From Jaltomata sinuosa (taxonomy: Eukaryota > Streptophyta > Magnoliopsida > Solanales > Solanaceae): a stretch of 64,000 nt of DNA. Of the stretch, positions 34,930-46,568 are shown in pieces (the first letter of the stretch is position 1; each line of letters starts with the position of its first letter). Both the position numbers and the translations under genes were made by a program. The stretch lies in contig QJPP01007526.1 of assembly GCA_003996215.1 (NCBI GenBank), positions 682,001 to 746,000 on the forward strand, in the 5' to 3' direction. Under the pieces are notes generated by a model. It worked only from the letters and a program-made list of their open reading frames with translations, did no database searches and had not been told where the DNA came from.

Positions 34930-36515
34930 ACAAGAGGCAATTCAATTAGAATTGGACTCACTTGCTAAACGTGAGGTTTTTGGACCTGTAGTCCAAACCC
35001 CTGATGGTGTAAAACCAGTTAGCTATAAATGGGTCTATGTGCGAAAGCGAAATGAGAAAAATAAAATTGTAAGATATAAGGCACGCCTTGTTGCACAAGG
35101 ATTCTCTCAAAGACCCAGCGTCGACTATGAAGAAACATATTCATCGGTTATGGATGCAATAATTTTTCGATATCTCATCGGTTTAGTTGTACATGAAAAC
35201 CTTGAAATACATCTAATGGACGCGGTTACAACTTATCTTTATGGTTCACTTGATAATGAAATTTATATGAAAATTCCAGAAGGATTTAAACTGCCTGAAG
35301 CACGTAATCCTAAGTCTCGAGATATGTTTACAATCAGATTGCAAAGATCATTGTATGGTCTAAAACAATCAGGACGCATGTGGTATAATCACCTCAGTGA
35401 GTACTTGAAAAAATGAAGGTTATATAAATGATGTCATTTGTTCTTGTATTTTTATTAAGAAAATGGCATGTGAGTTTGTTATACTCGCCGTCTATGTTGA
35501 TGACATAAACCTCATTGGAACCCCTGAAGAGGTCCAAAAGGCAATTGAATATTTAAAAGAAGAATTTGAGATAAAAGATCTTGGAAAGACAAAACTTTGT
35601 CTCGATCTGCAAATTGAACATTTCGCAGACCGGGTCTTCATCCACCAATCTGCCTACACTGAGAAGATTTTAAAACGATTTTACATGGACAAAGCACATT
35701 CATTAAGTACTCAAATGATTGTTCGATCACTTGAAGTGAATAAAGACCCGTTTCGATCCCCAGAAGAGAATGAAGAACTTTTTGGTCCTGAAGTACCATA
35801 TCTCAGTGCTATAGGCACACTTATGTATCTTGCTAACGCAACCAGACCTGATATAACATTTTTTGTTAATTTGCTAGCAAGGTATAGTTCTTCCCCGATG
35901 CGGAGACATTGGAATAGTGTCAAACATATCCCGCGATATCTAAAGGGGACTATTGATATGAGTTTGTTTTATACTAATCAAAATTGTGCAGATCTTATTG
36001 GTCATGCAGATGCAGGTTATTTATCGATTCCACATAAAGCTCGATCTCAAACAGGCTATCTGTTTATATACGGAGGAACGACTATATCATGACAATCTAC
36101 AAAGCAGTCCATTGTTGCTACTTCTTCAAATCATGCTGAGATAATAGCGATTCATGAAGCGAGTAGAGAATATGTGTGGTTGAGATCGATGATACAATTC
36201 ATCAAAGAAAGATGCTTCCTGGAGTGTGGTGTTAAAGTACCCACGGTCATATTTGAAGACAATGTTGCGTGCATAGCCCAATTGAAAGGAGGCTTCATAA
36301 AAGGAGATAGAACGAAGCATATTTCATCAAAGTTATTCTTCACAGATGATCTTCAGAAGAACGGTGATATTGATGTACAACAAATTCGTTCTAGTGATAA
36401 CCCAACGGACTTATTCACCAAGTCTTTACCAACCTCAACTCTTGAGAAGATGGTATACAAGATTGGAATGCGAAGGCTCCACTGCTTGGAACGTGGCCTT
36501 CATCAGGGGGAGTAA
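34930..36515 (+). pseudogene. Copia RT and RNase H (element 2)
   Basis: Copia reverse transcriptase from YKWVYVRKRNEKNKIVRYKA through MDAVTTYLYGSLDNEIYM. A one-base frameshift near 35413 at an A-run separates it from the second part, which holds the YVDD box (35493-35504) and KDLGKTKLCLDLQIE. RNase H follows with HADAGY, a TGA at 36090-36092 where Trp is usual, and the SNHAEIIAIHEA motif. The frame ends at about 36515 just before AGGGGGAGTAA. Confidence 0.88.
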
Positions 36516-36660
36516 GAATATGCACTGTACTCTTTTTTCCTTAACCAAGGTCTTATCCCACTGGATTTTTTCTTGGTAAGGTTTTTAATGAAGCAGCAAA
36601 TAATGCGTATTGCAAATAACCAGATGTTTTTTTTTTACATAGACATCCAAGGAGGATTAT

Positions 36661-36899
36661 TGTAAACCATGTGGATTGCCATGTGTCCTTCAAATTAATA
36701 TATGGAGGCCATGTGGCCTTCCATGTGGAAGGATTATGACTAAATAGTCATGACTAATGACTAATTCCCCTTATCATATATATATTAGTTTTCCTTGTAA
36801 ATTTAAAAGGTGATATAAATAAATAAATATAGAAAGCAATTCAATTCTCTCTCTCCACTTTAATTTTCTTTTTCTTTAAACATTAGGTAATATTTTACA
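36661..36899 (+). repeat. 3' LTR of copia element 2
   Basis: 239-bp partner of 30869-31125, preceded by a weak purine run (AAGGAGGATTA). Its end is 701 bp upstream of the terpene synthase start codon, on the same strand. Confidence 0.9.
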
Positions 36900-37475
36900 A
36901 TAAATTGATGAATATATGATTCATTTTAATTTCATGTAAATTTTATTATTGGGATACGTTATACTATGAAACAAGATGTCACTTTGATTGTTTTAAAAGT
37001 AATATGATTAATATGCTTAAACAGGACATTATCATTATTTAAAATTATTCTTTATTATTTTATGCATATCGAGTCAGTATTGATATTATTATTTATTTGT
37101 AAAAAGTACAAATAATATTTGAATCGTGCTAATTATTTAAAAATATTATTTTAATAATGTGAAATATTTTTTCAGAATTGAATAAGCCTTCTCTTTAAAA
37201 AGAGCAAAAACAATAAAAAATTTAATAATATAAAACTAGCAAATTGAAAAATAGGCTATTATGAGCTAATAACTACTCGATTATTGGTTATAAATTGTGA
37301 AGACTTCTTTGAACTTTCTTATAGGGAGATCTGACGTGAGTATATACAAGAAACCAAATGAAAGTGCAAGTGATTAGTGGCAAGCTTCTTTGCCACTTCC
37401 TTTGCAAGCTTGACATATGTCATTTATATGACCATTTGTGTTTTGCTATTTGTCACACTTTGACTAAGGTGATGG

Positions 37476-37483
37476 TATAAATA
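37476..37483 (+). promoter_or_regulatory. TATA box of the terpene synthase gene
   Basis: TATAAATA lies 117 bp upstream of the start codon in otherwise AT-rich DNA. The spacing suits a short 5' leader. Inferred from position only. Confidence 0.5.
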
Positions 37484-37599
37484 TTTGTCCATCTCTCATA
37501 AAAAGGATATTCGATATTAGGCTTCTGATTGAACTTTAAGGTAATGTATGCATGGTGTAACTCAAGACATTTCTTATGTTTTAAAAGTATTTGTGCAAA

Positions 37600-39877
37600 A
37601 TGGAAGCAAGAAGGTCAGGGAACTATGAACCAAGAATATGGGAAGACGACTTTGTGCAATCACAAGCTAGCACTTATGTGGTAATTAAGTCATAGAAAAA
37701 TCTTTATATTTACTTAATAATAACATATTCAAACTAATTTCACAAATAAAATTTAAGAAAGATTATATGTATACAATCTTATTTCTATTTTGATAATAAA
37801 TTTTTAATATTATTAATTATTATATATGACAGGGAGAAGAATACTCAAAACAAGCAGCAAATCTCAAAGAAAGTGTGAGAGCAATGCTTAATGAAAAAGA
37901 TATAAGACTATTAGATCAGCTTGAGCTTATTGATAATTTACAGAGACTTGGCATATACTATCACTTTGAAGTCGAGATAAGGAGAATTTTAGAGACTACT
38001 TACCTCAATAATTTTAATACTAATTGTGAGGACTTGTATACAATAGCACTCCAATTTCGACTCCTCAGACAAGAAGGTTATCAAGTTCCTCAAGGTACGT
38101 GGATTGATTTTTCATATGGTCAAACAAAATTCGTCTTTCCTGTTGATCTCAATTTTCTTCAAAAAAGTCGTCTTTCTTGTTGATTTCAGTTTTCTTAATT
38201 AATCCTATTTATATTTTTCATTCTTAATTAATTACAGAGGTCTTTAATATATTTATGGATGAAGAAGGAATGTTCAAAGAAATCCTTTGCATGGATACTA
38301 AGGGAGTGCTTAGTTTGTATGAAGCTTCATACCTTTCCATTGAAGATGAAAGCATTATGGACATGGCTCAAAAATTCTCCATTCATCATATGAAGGAATA
38401 TCTTAAGAAAAATATGGATAATCATGATGAGAGTAATATTCTAGTTAAACAAGTGACTCATGCTTTGGAAATGCCATTGCATTGGATGATGCAAAGACTA
38501 GAGGCAAGATGGTTCATAGATAATGTGTATGGACAAACAAAATGTTTTAATTCCATTCTACTTGAGCTTGCTAAGTTGGATTTCAACATGCTCCAAGCTT
38601 TGTATTTGGATGAACTAAAATATCTTTCAAGGTTAGTCATATATCTACTAAATACACTCTTCTTTTTCTTTTTCTAAATCAATTCATCGACCCAAACTTT
38701 AGCCTCTTGTGACGATGAGAGACATAAACCACCAAACTTTCCACTAAAAAATTACCAAAGAAAGCTGTATATCGACCTTAATTAATTAACCAATACATAA
38801 AACAAAATCATAAAAACATACCAAGCACTATACGTTAGACTTTTGTACAAAAAGATTTTTAACAACTTTATGTCTTAAATTAGGAACCTTCATCCTATAA
38901 GGTGAATTTTTAACAAAATATCTTGAATATATACCCTTCATCGTATTAATTTTTACCCTTTTTCTTGTTTTTCAGGTGGCACAATAATATAAATCTGGTA
39001 GAGATGATGGGGTTTACAAGGGATAGATTGGTGGAAAATTTTTTCTGGAATGTGGGATTCGCTTTTGAACCAAAGTTTTGGTTCTGTCGAAAATGGGCAA
39101 CAAAATTTGGTGAATTAATTACAATCATTGACGACATGTATGAGCTTCCTGGTACCTTGAAAGAACTTGTGCTATTTACTGATATGATTGACAGGTTTGC
39201 TTCTTGAATCCTTAAACTCTACCACATAATTAGAAAACTACATAAAATTTTACTTCATATATTAAATTAGAAAGAAAAAAGTTATTAGCTAACCTGTCCT
39301 GATGCTAAGATCATATAATTGTTATTTGGCATCAGGACAGGTTAGTTATACTTATATGATCTTAGCTGAAAGAGAACATATAGCTACAAGCAGGGACATA
39401 TTAAGCGAATAAGTTATGTGTTCATTTTAATTCAATCATTTTGGCCTATACTTTGTATGTGCATAAAGTAAAGAGTATAAATTTTAGTTTACCCTCTTTA
39501 ACTTCTTCTTTTTTTTGGAAATAATAGTCCCCTCACATTTTGAAAGAATAATAATCGCCTTAATCTTAAATCAATTGTCAAAAATAAATTTAATTATTAC
39601 ACATATATTTAAAATGTCAAAAATTATAAGTGCGAGCTTTTCATAATTATGCGTTCAGTGTGGTTTGAAGATGATTGTTTCATCACTTTTATTGTAGATG
39701 GGATATCAATGCAATGGAGCAGCTACCAAGCAACATTAAGATGTGTTTCTTAGCTCTTTTTAATTCCGTGAACGAGTTAGTCTATGACATTCTAAAAGAA
39801 CAGGATATTAATATCCTCCCTTTTTTAAGAAAATCGGTATGAGTAATTTTTGCCTCAAATAATTAATACCGTCCTTT

Positions 39878-39920
<43 letters not shown>

Positions 39921-39970
39921 TATATATTATATATATAGTATATATATATATATAATATATATATATAGAG

Positions 39971-40047
<77 letters not shown>

Positions 40048-40788
40048 CGCTTAGTCGCTTATGAGGAAATTTCTTGTTATGTTTTTTGAGTATTAATTAT
40101 TTCTATATTGATATATTTCAGTGGATAGAACTATGTAAAGCTTATTTGGTGGATGCAAAGTGGTACCACGCTAAACACACTCCAAGTTTTAATGAATTTT
40201 TGGATCATGGTTGGGTTTCAATTGGTGGTCCTTTAGTAATAAAGCTTTTCTACATTTGTACCATGAATCCTATAAGAAAAGATGACTTGGAGCTTCTTGA
40301 GCAAAACCCTCCTTTAGTTCGATGGTCATCTCTCATTGGTCGTCTGATTAATGACTTGGGAACCTTTCAAGTAAAGACTTTATTTTTTACATGATATTAA
40401 TTTATATACATTAATATCGTTCCGATTAGTTATAATGATTTTGAAACGAAACTACTACTCGATGAAATTTGTGACATGATTCTTGTAGGATGAAATGAAG
40501 AGAGGTGATGCTTCAAAATCAATCCAATGTTATATGAAGGAAACAGGAAATTCTGAAGAGAATGCTCGAAATTATATGAAGGGTTTAATTGGACAATCAT
40601 GGAAGAAAATGAACAAAGAAGTATTAATGGATCACACTACGTCTTTCTCCAAAAAATTTATTAGGATTGCAATGAACTTTGCAAGGGGTGCACAATGCAT
40701 GTACCAATATGGAGATGGCTATGGTAGACCAGATGAAGAGACTAAGAGGCGCATATTAGTCGTATTTTTTGAACCAATTCCTCTTTGA
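37600..40788 (+). CDS. TPS: TPS-b-like terpene synthase, seven exons, DDxxE variant
   Basis: Ionisation and cyclisation of prenyl diphosphates. Exons: 37600-37680, 37833-38094, 38238-38631, 38976-39194, 39698-39836, 40122-40370, 40489-40788. All introns are GT-AG and phases agree, giving 547 aa. Residues 4-14 form RR(x8)W, 261-263 RDR (the RxR motif) and 442-450 NDLGTFQDE (NSE/DTE metal site). The aspartate-rich site at 298-302 is DDMYE, so the third Asp of DDxxD is Glu. RR(x8)W at the very N-terminus and an in-frame TAA at 37582-37584 mean no transit peptide is encoded, so a cytosolic enzyme is inferred. The C-terminal CMYQYGDGYG and FEPIPL blocks resemble TPS-b. The product cannot be told from sequence. 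It looks intact, not a pseudogene. Confidence 0.93.
39289..39365. repeat. Interlocked inverted repeats in TPS intron 4
   Basis: A 17-bp arm (39289-39305) pairs perfectly with 39329-39345. An overlapping 14-bp arm (39305-39318) pairs perfectly with 39352-39365. The order A-B-A'-B' allows a pseudoknot-like fold rather than a simple hairpin. Confidence 0.85.
39879..40047. repeat. Microsatellite (CT)n(TA)n(GA)n in TPS intron 5
   Basis: (CT)n at 39879-39906, TA-rich 39906-39967 and (GA)n 39967-40047. CT and GA blocks are complementary, so the whole tract can fold into a long hairpin. It lies between exons 5 and 6. Confidence 0.95.
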
Positions 40789-40895
40789 TAAATTTCGATC
40801 ATGACAATTGTAAGTGCTTTAAATTTTCATTCCATCCAAGAATAAATTTCGATCATGACAATTGTAAGTGCTTTAAATTTTCATTTCATCCAAGA
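40788..40895. repeat. 54-bp tandem duplication at the TPS stop codon
   Basis: A 54-bp unit beginning ATAAATTTCGATCATGAC at 40788 repeats at 40842 with one or two changes. The first unit starts on the last base of the TGA stop, so the duplication is confined to the 3' UTR. Confidence 0.9.
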
Positions 40896-42364
40896 ATTTA
40901 AGTTATATATATTGATAATGTAATTATCTTTTTAATGTTATTAATATAATTTATCTAGACATTTTCTTTTGTCGTTAGATATCTAAAGTATGGATAGAAA
41001 AGATAGTAGGTACCTAACTTGTCTTTTCCTCTTAATTGCTATTTATTTCTTTTTCTAAAGTCCCCCCATTCGCAAGTTTCACATTTCTTATGCTGATTTT
41101 TATTTTATTTTACTAGTCTTACAAAATCTCTTATTTTGCCATCTTTATATTATTTTTTTCCCAAGTCTCCACTCTTCTCATAGTTAATTTACCAGTCTCT
41201 TTTGTTCTTCATTTTACTATCCCCAAATTTTTCTTAATTTCGTTATCTTCATTTTTTGTTTTAATTTTATATTTTATCTATTTTTGTATTTTATTAATTA
41301 TTGAATATGTAATTAATTTATCATTCTAATTAACTTAATGAAGTTTTTTTTCATTAGTTCTACTTGAATCATCTATTCTCATCTCAAATTAAAACTAATT
41401 TAAATTCGGAAAGTTTGGAAAATTTGTTAACCATTAGCGGCCATCTTGTTTGATCTTCAAGAATGTGAAAAGATATTGATTTTGTAACACAGTTTATAGT
41501 TAAGTAACAAGATTCAGAAATTCAGTTTCAAAATGTATTCTGTATATTCTTTGTAAGGAAAAATAGTAGAGGATGAGACTCTTATAGGCTTAACTAGTTT
41601 AACGGTAATTTAGTTAAGTATATTAAATGTTCCTTTTTTCAGAAAAAGAAAATGTGTCTATTAATTATTCCAATCATTTTTCAAATTCACTATTATATTT
41701 TATTATCGTGTGAATCACGGTTAAATTTACTAGTTTAACTAATGACAATAAGTTACCAATCGATGCTCATGAAAGAGATTTAACAAAAGAGTAAAAGGCT
41801 CTTCGTTAGAACACAATGCAAATGTTTTTTGGCCCAAATAGAAATCAAATTGGTTTCAAAATTCAGAGTTCCATTTTCTTTTCTTTTTTTAAAATTTCAT
41901 TTTATTACACTTTGGTCTAAACTTTTTTCCTTCTTATGATTCTTTTTCGTTAGTTTATTCCAAAGTATTATGCATGTATATTTTTTAGTGGAGTATTGAA
42001 TAAAAAAGATTATCTCGTTTTAATCTATCATTCACTAATAATAAAACTTCTAACAATGTATTAGACTATGAGTAATATATATTTTTAAAATTTTAAACCA
42101 AAACGAATCCTCTCAAAACAAACAAAAACTTACTCACCAAAGCTACAACCACACACATTAAACCAAACCAAAACTTAAATTGATTTCTTATCCCTAAAAA
42201 TGTGACACGTAATATTTTCTAGTGCATATACTAATCTTAGTGCAAAACCAAAACAAAGAAACCACAATTAAAACAGGGAAAAAGAATACATAAGAGAACT
42301 TTAGTTTCTATAGTAATTATTACTAGTATTATCTTAATAATGCATATCCATTCATTTCCCTTTG
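40896..42364. other. Intergenic DNA between convergent genes
   Basis: AT-rich spacer between the 3' ends of the TPS gene (+) and the WAT1-type gene (-). I see no exon, TIR pair or tandem repeat beyond the 40788-40895 duplication. Confidence 0.5.
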
Positions 42365-45300
42365 TTATATGCTGGTAATTTCTTCTTTGCATTGACTTGT
42401 CTTTTTGAACTCTGCTTCCTTTTGTTTACCCCACAAAACACCATAAAGTCCCATCACTAGCAATATTGCTCCACAAACACTGTCAATATTTTTCAGAGTA
42501 GCAAACCATTAGCTATCCACTTGATAAATTAAAGTAGTAGTGCTACTTATAGTATAGGGGGTAAAACATTTAATTTTAGACTAGCTGTTTCTTTCCCAAA
42601 ATGTGAATTCTCTTATAATGGCTTATATAGAGGGATTCAATTTTTTTCTATAACTCAATAATGACATTTGTCTAAAGAAAGCAGGAGAAAAAGTTTCTGA
42701 CTTTTTTTTTCTCACACCCCCTTCAAATGCAACATTTTTTCGAGCCTTACGTGAACGCAAAATATTTTATGTACAGAGTCGTCTTTTTTTTTAAAAACGA
42801 AATATCACTTTAGAATGCTTTCAAGTTTTACAGAAAAATTAGGTAAAACTTTTCTCCGAGTTACATTTGATTGATAAAAAAACTACTAAAAAATAAGAAT
42901 TAATGACGAATAAATTCTGTAGCTAAACAATAAAAAAAATATTGCTAATCCTATATAGCGACAAATTAGTGATGAGTTATCAAAAAAATTTGTTAGCTAC
43001 GCCTACGAGCAATTTAACGACGAAGTTCATAGGTAATTTCAATTTAGAATTAAGTGAACTTTTTTATGTTTAAGTAGAATGAAAAGGAAAAGTAGAAGTA
43101 TGAACCTTCCCAAATGAGGAATCTCCTTCCAAAAGATAGATGAAAAGAAGGCAGTAACTATTAGAGATATTGGAGTAAACATAGCTGTAAAAACTGGTCC
43201 TTTTATCTCTATTACCCATGCTCTTAGCCAATATGACAGCCCAGTTACCAACACACCCTGTCAATTCTCAACAAAATTATACTAACTCATGTAAAAAACT
43301 TCAAAATTTAAAAAATTAACCAAAAAAAAATGGAATTAAATTAAATATTCTTACACAATAAGCCACAGAGAGAAGATTGAAATTGAAACCTAATTTCCAT
43401 GCAGCAATGTCTCTCTTTACTGAAATAGCCCAAATTGCTGATTGAATGCAGCTAAAGAGACATTGAAGAGTTGTAAGTCTTAATTTTGCTGGATATTGTT
43501 TCATAATTGGACCCTGTTAGACAATAAATTGAAGAATATTTGTTATTACAATGTGTATTATTAGATACGTATGCTTTTTATGTTTTAACGAGACACTTTA
43601 TCTAAACATTGGACATTCAAGGGAGATATAAATATATTAATTTATGTGGATGTCGACTGCACAAGGGCCAAGGAGGATATGAATAGAAATTTGTTATTTG
43701 AAATGCAGGTCCATCTTTCTTTATGAATGTAAAATGAGCCTTTAATTTTAGCATAAGGTGCCACAAAATATGGTACGTATAAGCTAGTGTCCTTTTTCTA
43801 TCTTATGCGTTTCGGACAGCTCCTCATCCTCATGAATGCCACTAGCTTGCGACTTTATTTTCCTTTATATGGGGCTTTAATTTTTATGTGCTGATTTTGT
43901 AAAATCTATTTACGTAATCAAATTATTTATGAAGTAATTAGAGATAAATTTTTATAGTAAATTAATTGGTATATATCCTATAAAAAATAGTACTTTCACC
44001 ATTACAATTGATGTGAATTTATTTCTTTTTTAATCGGTTTAAAAAAGAATGATAATTTAATTTAAATTTATTATTATTACTCATAATGAGAAGTTTTATA
44101 ACTATACAACTTTTTTTAATTGAATGTAGGGGAAGCTTTTTATAACTATACAACTTTTTTTAATCGAATCCTTAACCAAACCAACTGAGCTAGTAATATT
44201 TTCCTACCATACAAATGTTATAACATGTTTAACAGTTAAGACTACAAATTTCAAATGCCTTATAGCCACACAAATATTATAGCACGCTTAGGACCACTAT
44301 TTTCAAAAATCTTCATATCATTCTAAAACTTTATGCTCAATCAAATAGGTTCACATAAATTGAAATTTTAAAATTAAACTTTGTGTGATTATAGATCATC
44401 TCATATATTGAGGATAAATAATAATTTTAAAATTAAATTATTTTTAGATAAGGAAGTATGACATTCTTTTCGGGAAAGAAAGCATGGAAAAAGACCTGGA
44501 GAATAAGCCACAATGACCACATTGTGTTGGCCAAGAGCATGATGAGAGAACCTTTAATCCATTCCCCTTTGGAGTTGCCAATTGGTGTTTGATAATGAAC
44601 TTTTTTGTGGCTTTCTGGATATAAAGGAGGTCCATTTACAAAAGCATATACTAAAGCCCCAGCAACACACACAATTGTACCCATAATCTTAGCTATTCCA
44701 TGGCTTTGCTTGTAACAAATGCTCTCCATCCTTAAACATCATAAAAAACAAAGTACATAGTTAATATTTCACTACAACAACACAACCTCTCGATTGAAGA
44801 CGTTCATATGAATCCTCACTGTTCAGGTGGCTTCATAAAATTTCTAACCACTTATAGTATTAGTCTTTTTTTCTTAACATTTAGAGAAGTATGTACCTGA
44901 AGCATAAAGCCAAGATGAAGGTAATAACAGGGATTGTGTTTGTACTTGCAGATGCAAATGTTGCTGATATGTAACTTATTGAAACATAGCATAGATCCAG
45001 GCTCAAAGTAATCCTGAAAATTAATTAAATTCCACATGTTAACACATACAACTTTGTCCATAAAAAAGTCCAATTCCAACAACCATATATAGTAAAGTAT
45101 TAATACTATTATAGTGCAAATATTAGAACTTCAATAAGAAGTCTAATTCCAACAACCATAGTAAAGTTATACTACTATTAATGCCAATATTATAAGTTCT
45201 ATAGAAGAACTAGAAGATAATGTAATTAAGTATGGCTTGTGAGTTCAACTGAATCCATTACTTTATGCATGAACTATATATGTATACATATACAAAGAAT

Positions 45301-45795
45301 ATTTGAAATATATACACATATATATAACAAGATTGCGTTCATTCTGAACCAACTGACTCAACTCTATATTACACAACTTTTGTGGATGCTACACATTTTA
45401 CTTCATATTGCATGCATCATACATATGCATATATAGACAAGAAGAAATTAAAGGAATCCTTACCCAAATAAGGATATAAAGAATATCTTCACTAGTAAGG
45501 TGAATGAAAGGGAAGTTGTCTTGCTACTGTGAATCAAAAAACATAACAAACATATTAGCTTAAGATTCAAGTGTATATAACTATATATACATATAGAAGA
45601 TGAGAAATTTGAAGACCTTTCGAGGAAAATCGCGAAGGGAGCCAAGGCTAGGGTTGCGAATGCTTGTCGATAAACCACAAAGACGTAAGGGTTCATGCCA
45701 TTGGAGATGGATGCTTTAGAGAACAAAGCCATGCCTGCATATAAGATTTGTATAAAGAGCATTGCCAAGTAGGGTTGATATCTCTTCAAAACCAT
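42365..45795 (-). CDS. WAT1-related (EamA/UMAMIT) membrane transporter, seven exons
   Basis: Plant drug/metabolite transporter of the nodulin MtN21/WAT1 group. Members move amino acids or auxin across plasma or vacuolar membranes. Minus-strand exons: 45795-45617, 45526-45464, 45013-44897, 44730-44496, 43513-43355, 43257-43106, 42479-42365. All splice sites are GT-AG and phases sum to 339 aa plus TAA. Start MVLKRYQPYLAMLFIQ is typical. The first EamA repeat includes NPYVFVVYRQAFATLALAPFA and SATFASASTNTIPVITF. The second includes GPIMKQYPAKLRLTTLQC, LSYWLRAWVIEIKGPVF and an end MGLYGVLWGKQKE. About ten hydrophobic segments are expected. The basic Ser/Lys-rich C-terminus is short. It appears intact; the substrate is unknown. 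Confidence 0.93.
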
Positions 45796-46330
45796 AGCTT
45801 CTTTTTTTTAATCCTAATATAATTTCCAGGTTGTTGATGATATATGCTTCTTGTCAATATTATATTTATGTTCTTAACCCCCTTTTATTTTAATTTCCCC
45901 CTTGAGGGGTTCCTTTTAAGGTACAAGGAAGTGTGTGGTTTACATACATATTCGCTTTCAAGATTGGACATTTCCCAATAAACATGATGACTAAAGTTTT
46001 CTTTAACTTTGTTGTGGATATATAGTACGGTTGAGAACCTTTAATTTCTATCTTTACAGAAGAATGCTAGACATAAAATTGTTCAACCTCTTAGAAAAGT
46101 TGAAATTGTTTGGGTAAGAAATGTAATGATCATATTGCAAGATACACTAATTTGTCACTAACTTCTATTATTTTGGCGTTACATGAAAAAAAACGCTTTT
46201 GAATTAAGTTAAAAAATATGGTATGTGTTGGGAATTTCACGTCGGTACGTAGGGTAAGGTGCACTTTAACTCTTTATATGATTTTAGACAATTCTTCTTA
46301 GTGAGCTATCTTTTGAAGTTGAGTTAGACT
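45796..46330. other. Upstream region of the WAT1-type gene
   Basis: The presumed promoter of the minus-strand gene lies here. I see no clear repeat boundary and no certain TATA box. Confidence 0.35.
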
Positions 46331-46339
46331 CAAGTGTCG

Positions 46340-46520
46340 TCATAGGGTGGACCCATCCTATGCCAAGGGGTGTCATCCGACACTGTTTGGTTGAAATTTT
46401 TTCGTTTTATACATATATAAATAACTGGAAAAAAAATAGATTATGCTTATAGATAATAAAAATGACACACCTTGAACAAACAAGCTTCCTTGGTCCATTG
46501 GTTAAGCGCTTGGCAAATGC
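46340..46520. repeat. Dispersed repeat, copy A
   Basis: The blocks ATCCTATGCCAAGGGGTGTCATCCGACAC, AAAATGACA and GGTCCATTGGTTAAGCGCTTGG occur in the same order as at 53370-53580. That copy has TGGCAAGTGGTGTCACCCGA and GCTCGCTGGTTAACCACGTG. The block TGGTTAAGCGC resembles a tRNA box A. Class uncertain. Confidence 0.45.
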
Positions 46521-46568
46521 AGTGTTGTTCTCGAGAAGCAAGAAGCAATCTTTCAAATATACTTTGAT

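Larger units (their letters stand above)
30869..36899 (+). mobile_element. Ty1/copia LTR retrotransposon 2, defective, with nested hAT MITE
   Basis: LTRs at 30869-31125 and 36661-36899 start TGTAAACCATG and end TTTTACA, with about 14 substitutions plus microsatellite length change. The interior runs gag, protease, integrase, RT, RNase H in copia order. A 590-bp hAT MITE with its own duplication splits the integrase, so the MITE came later. No TSD is found: TGTAT precedes the element and ATAAA follows it. Multiple stops and frameshifts make it non-autonomous. Confidence 0.92.
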
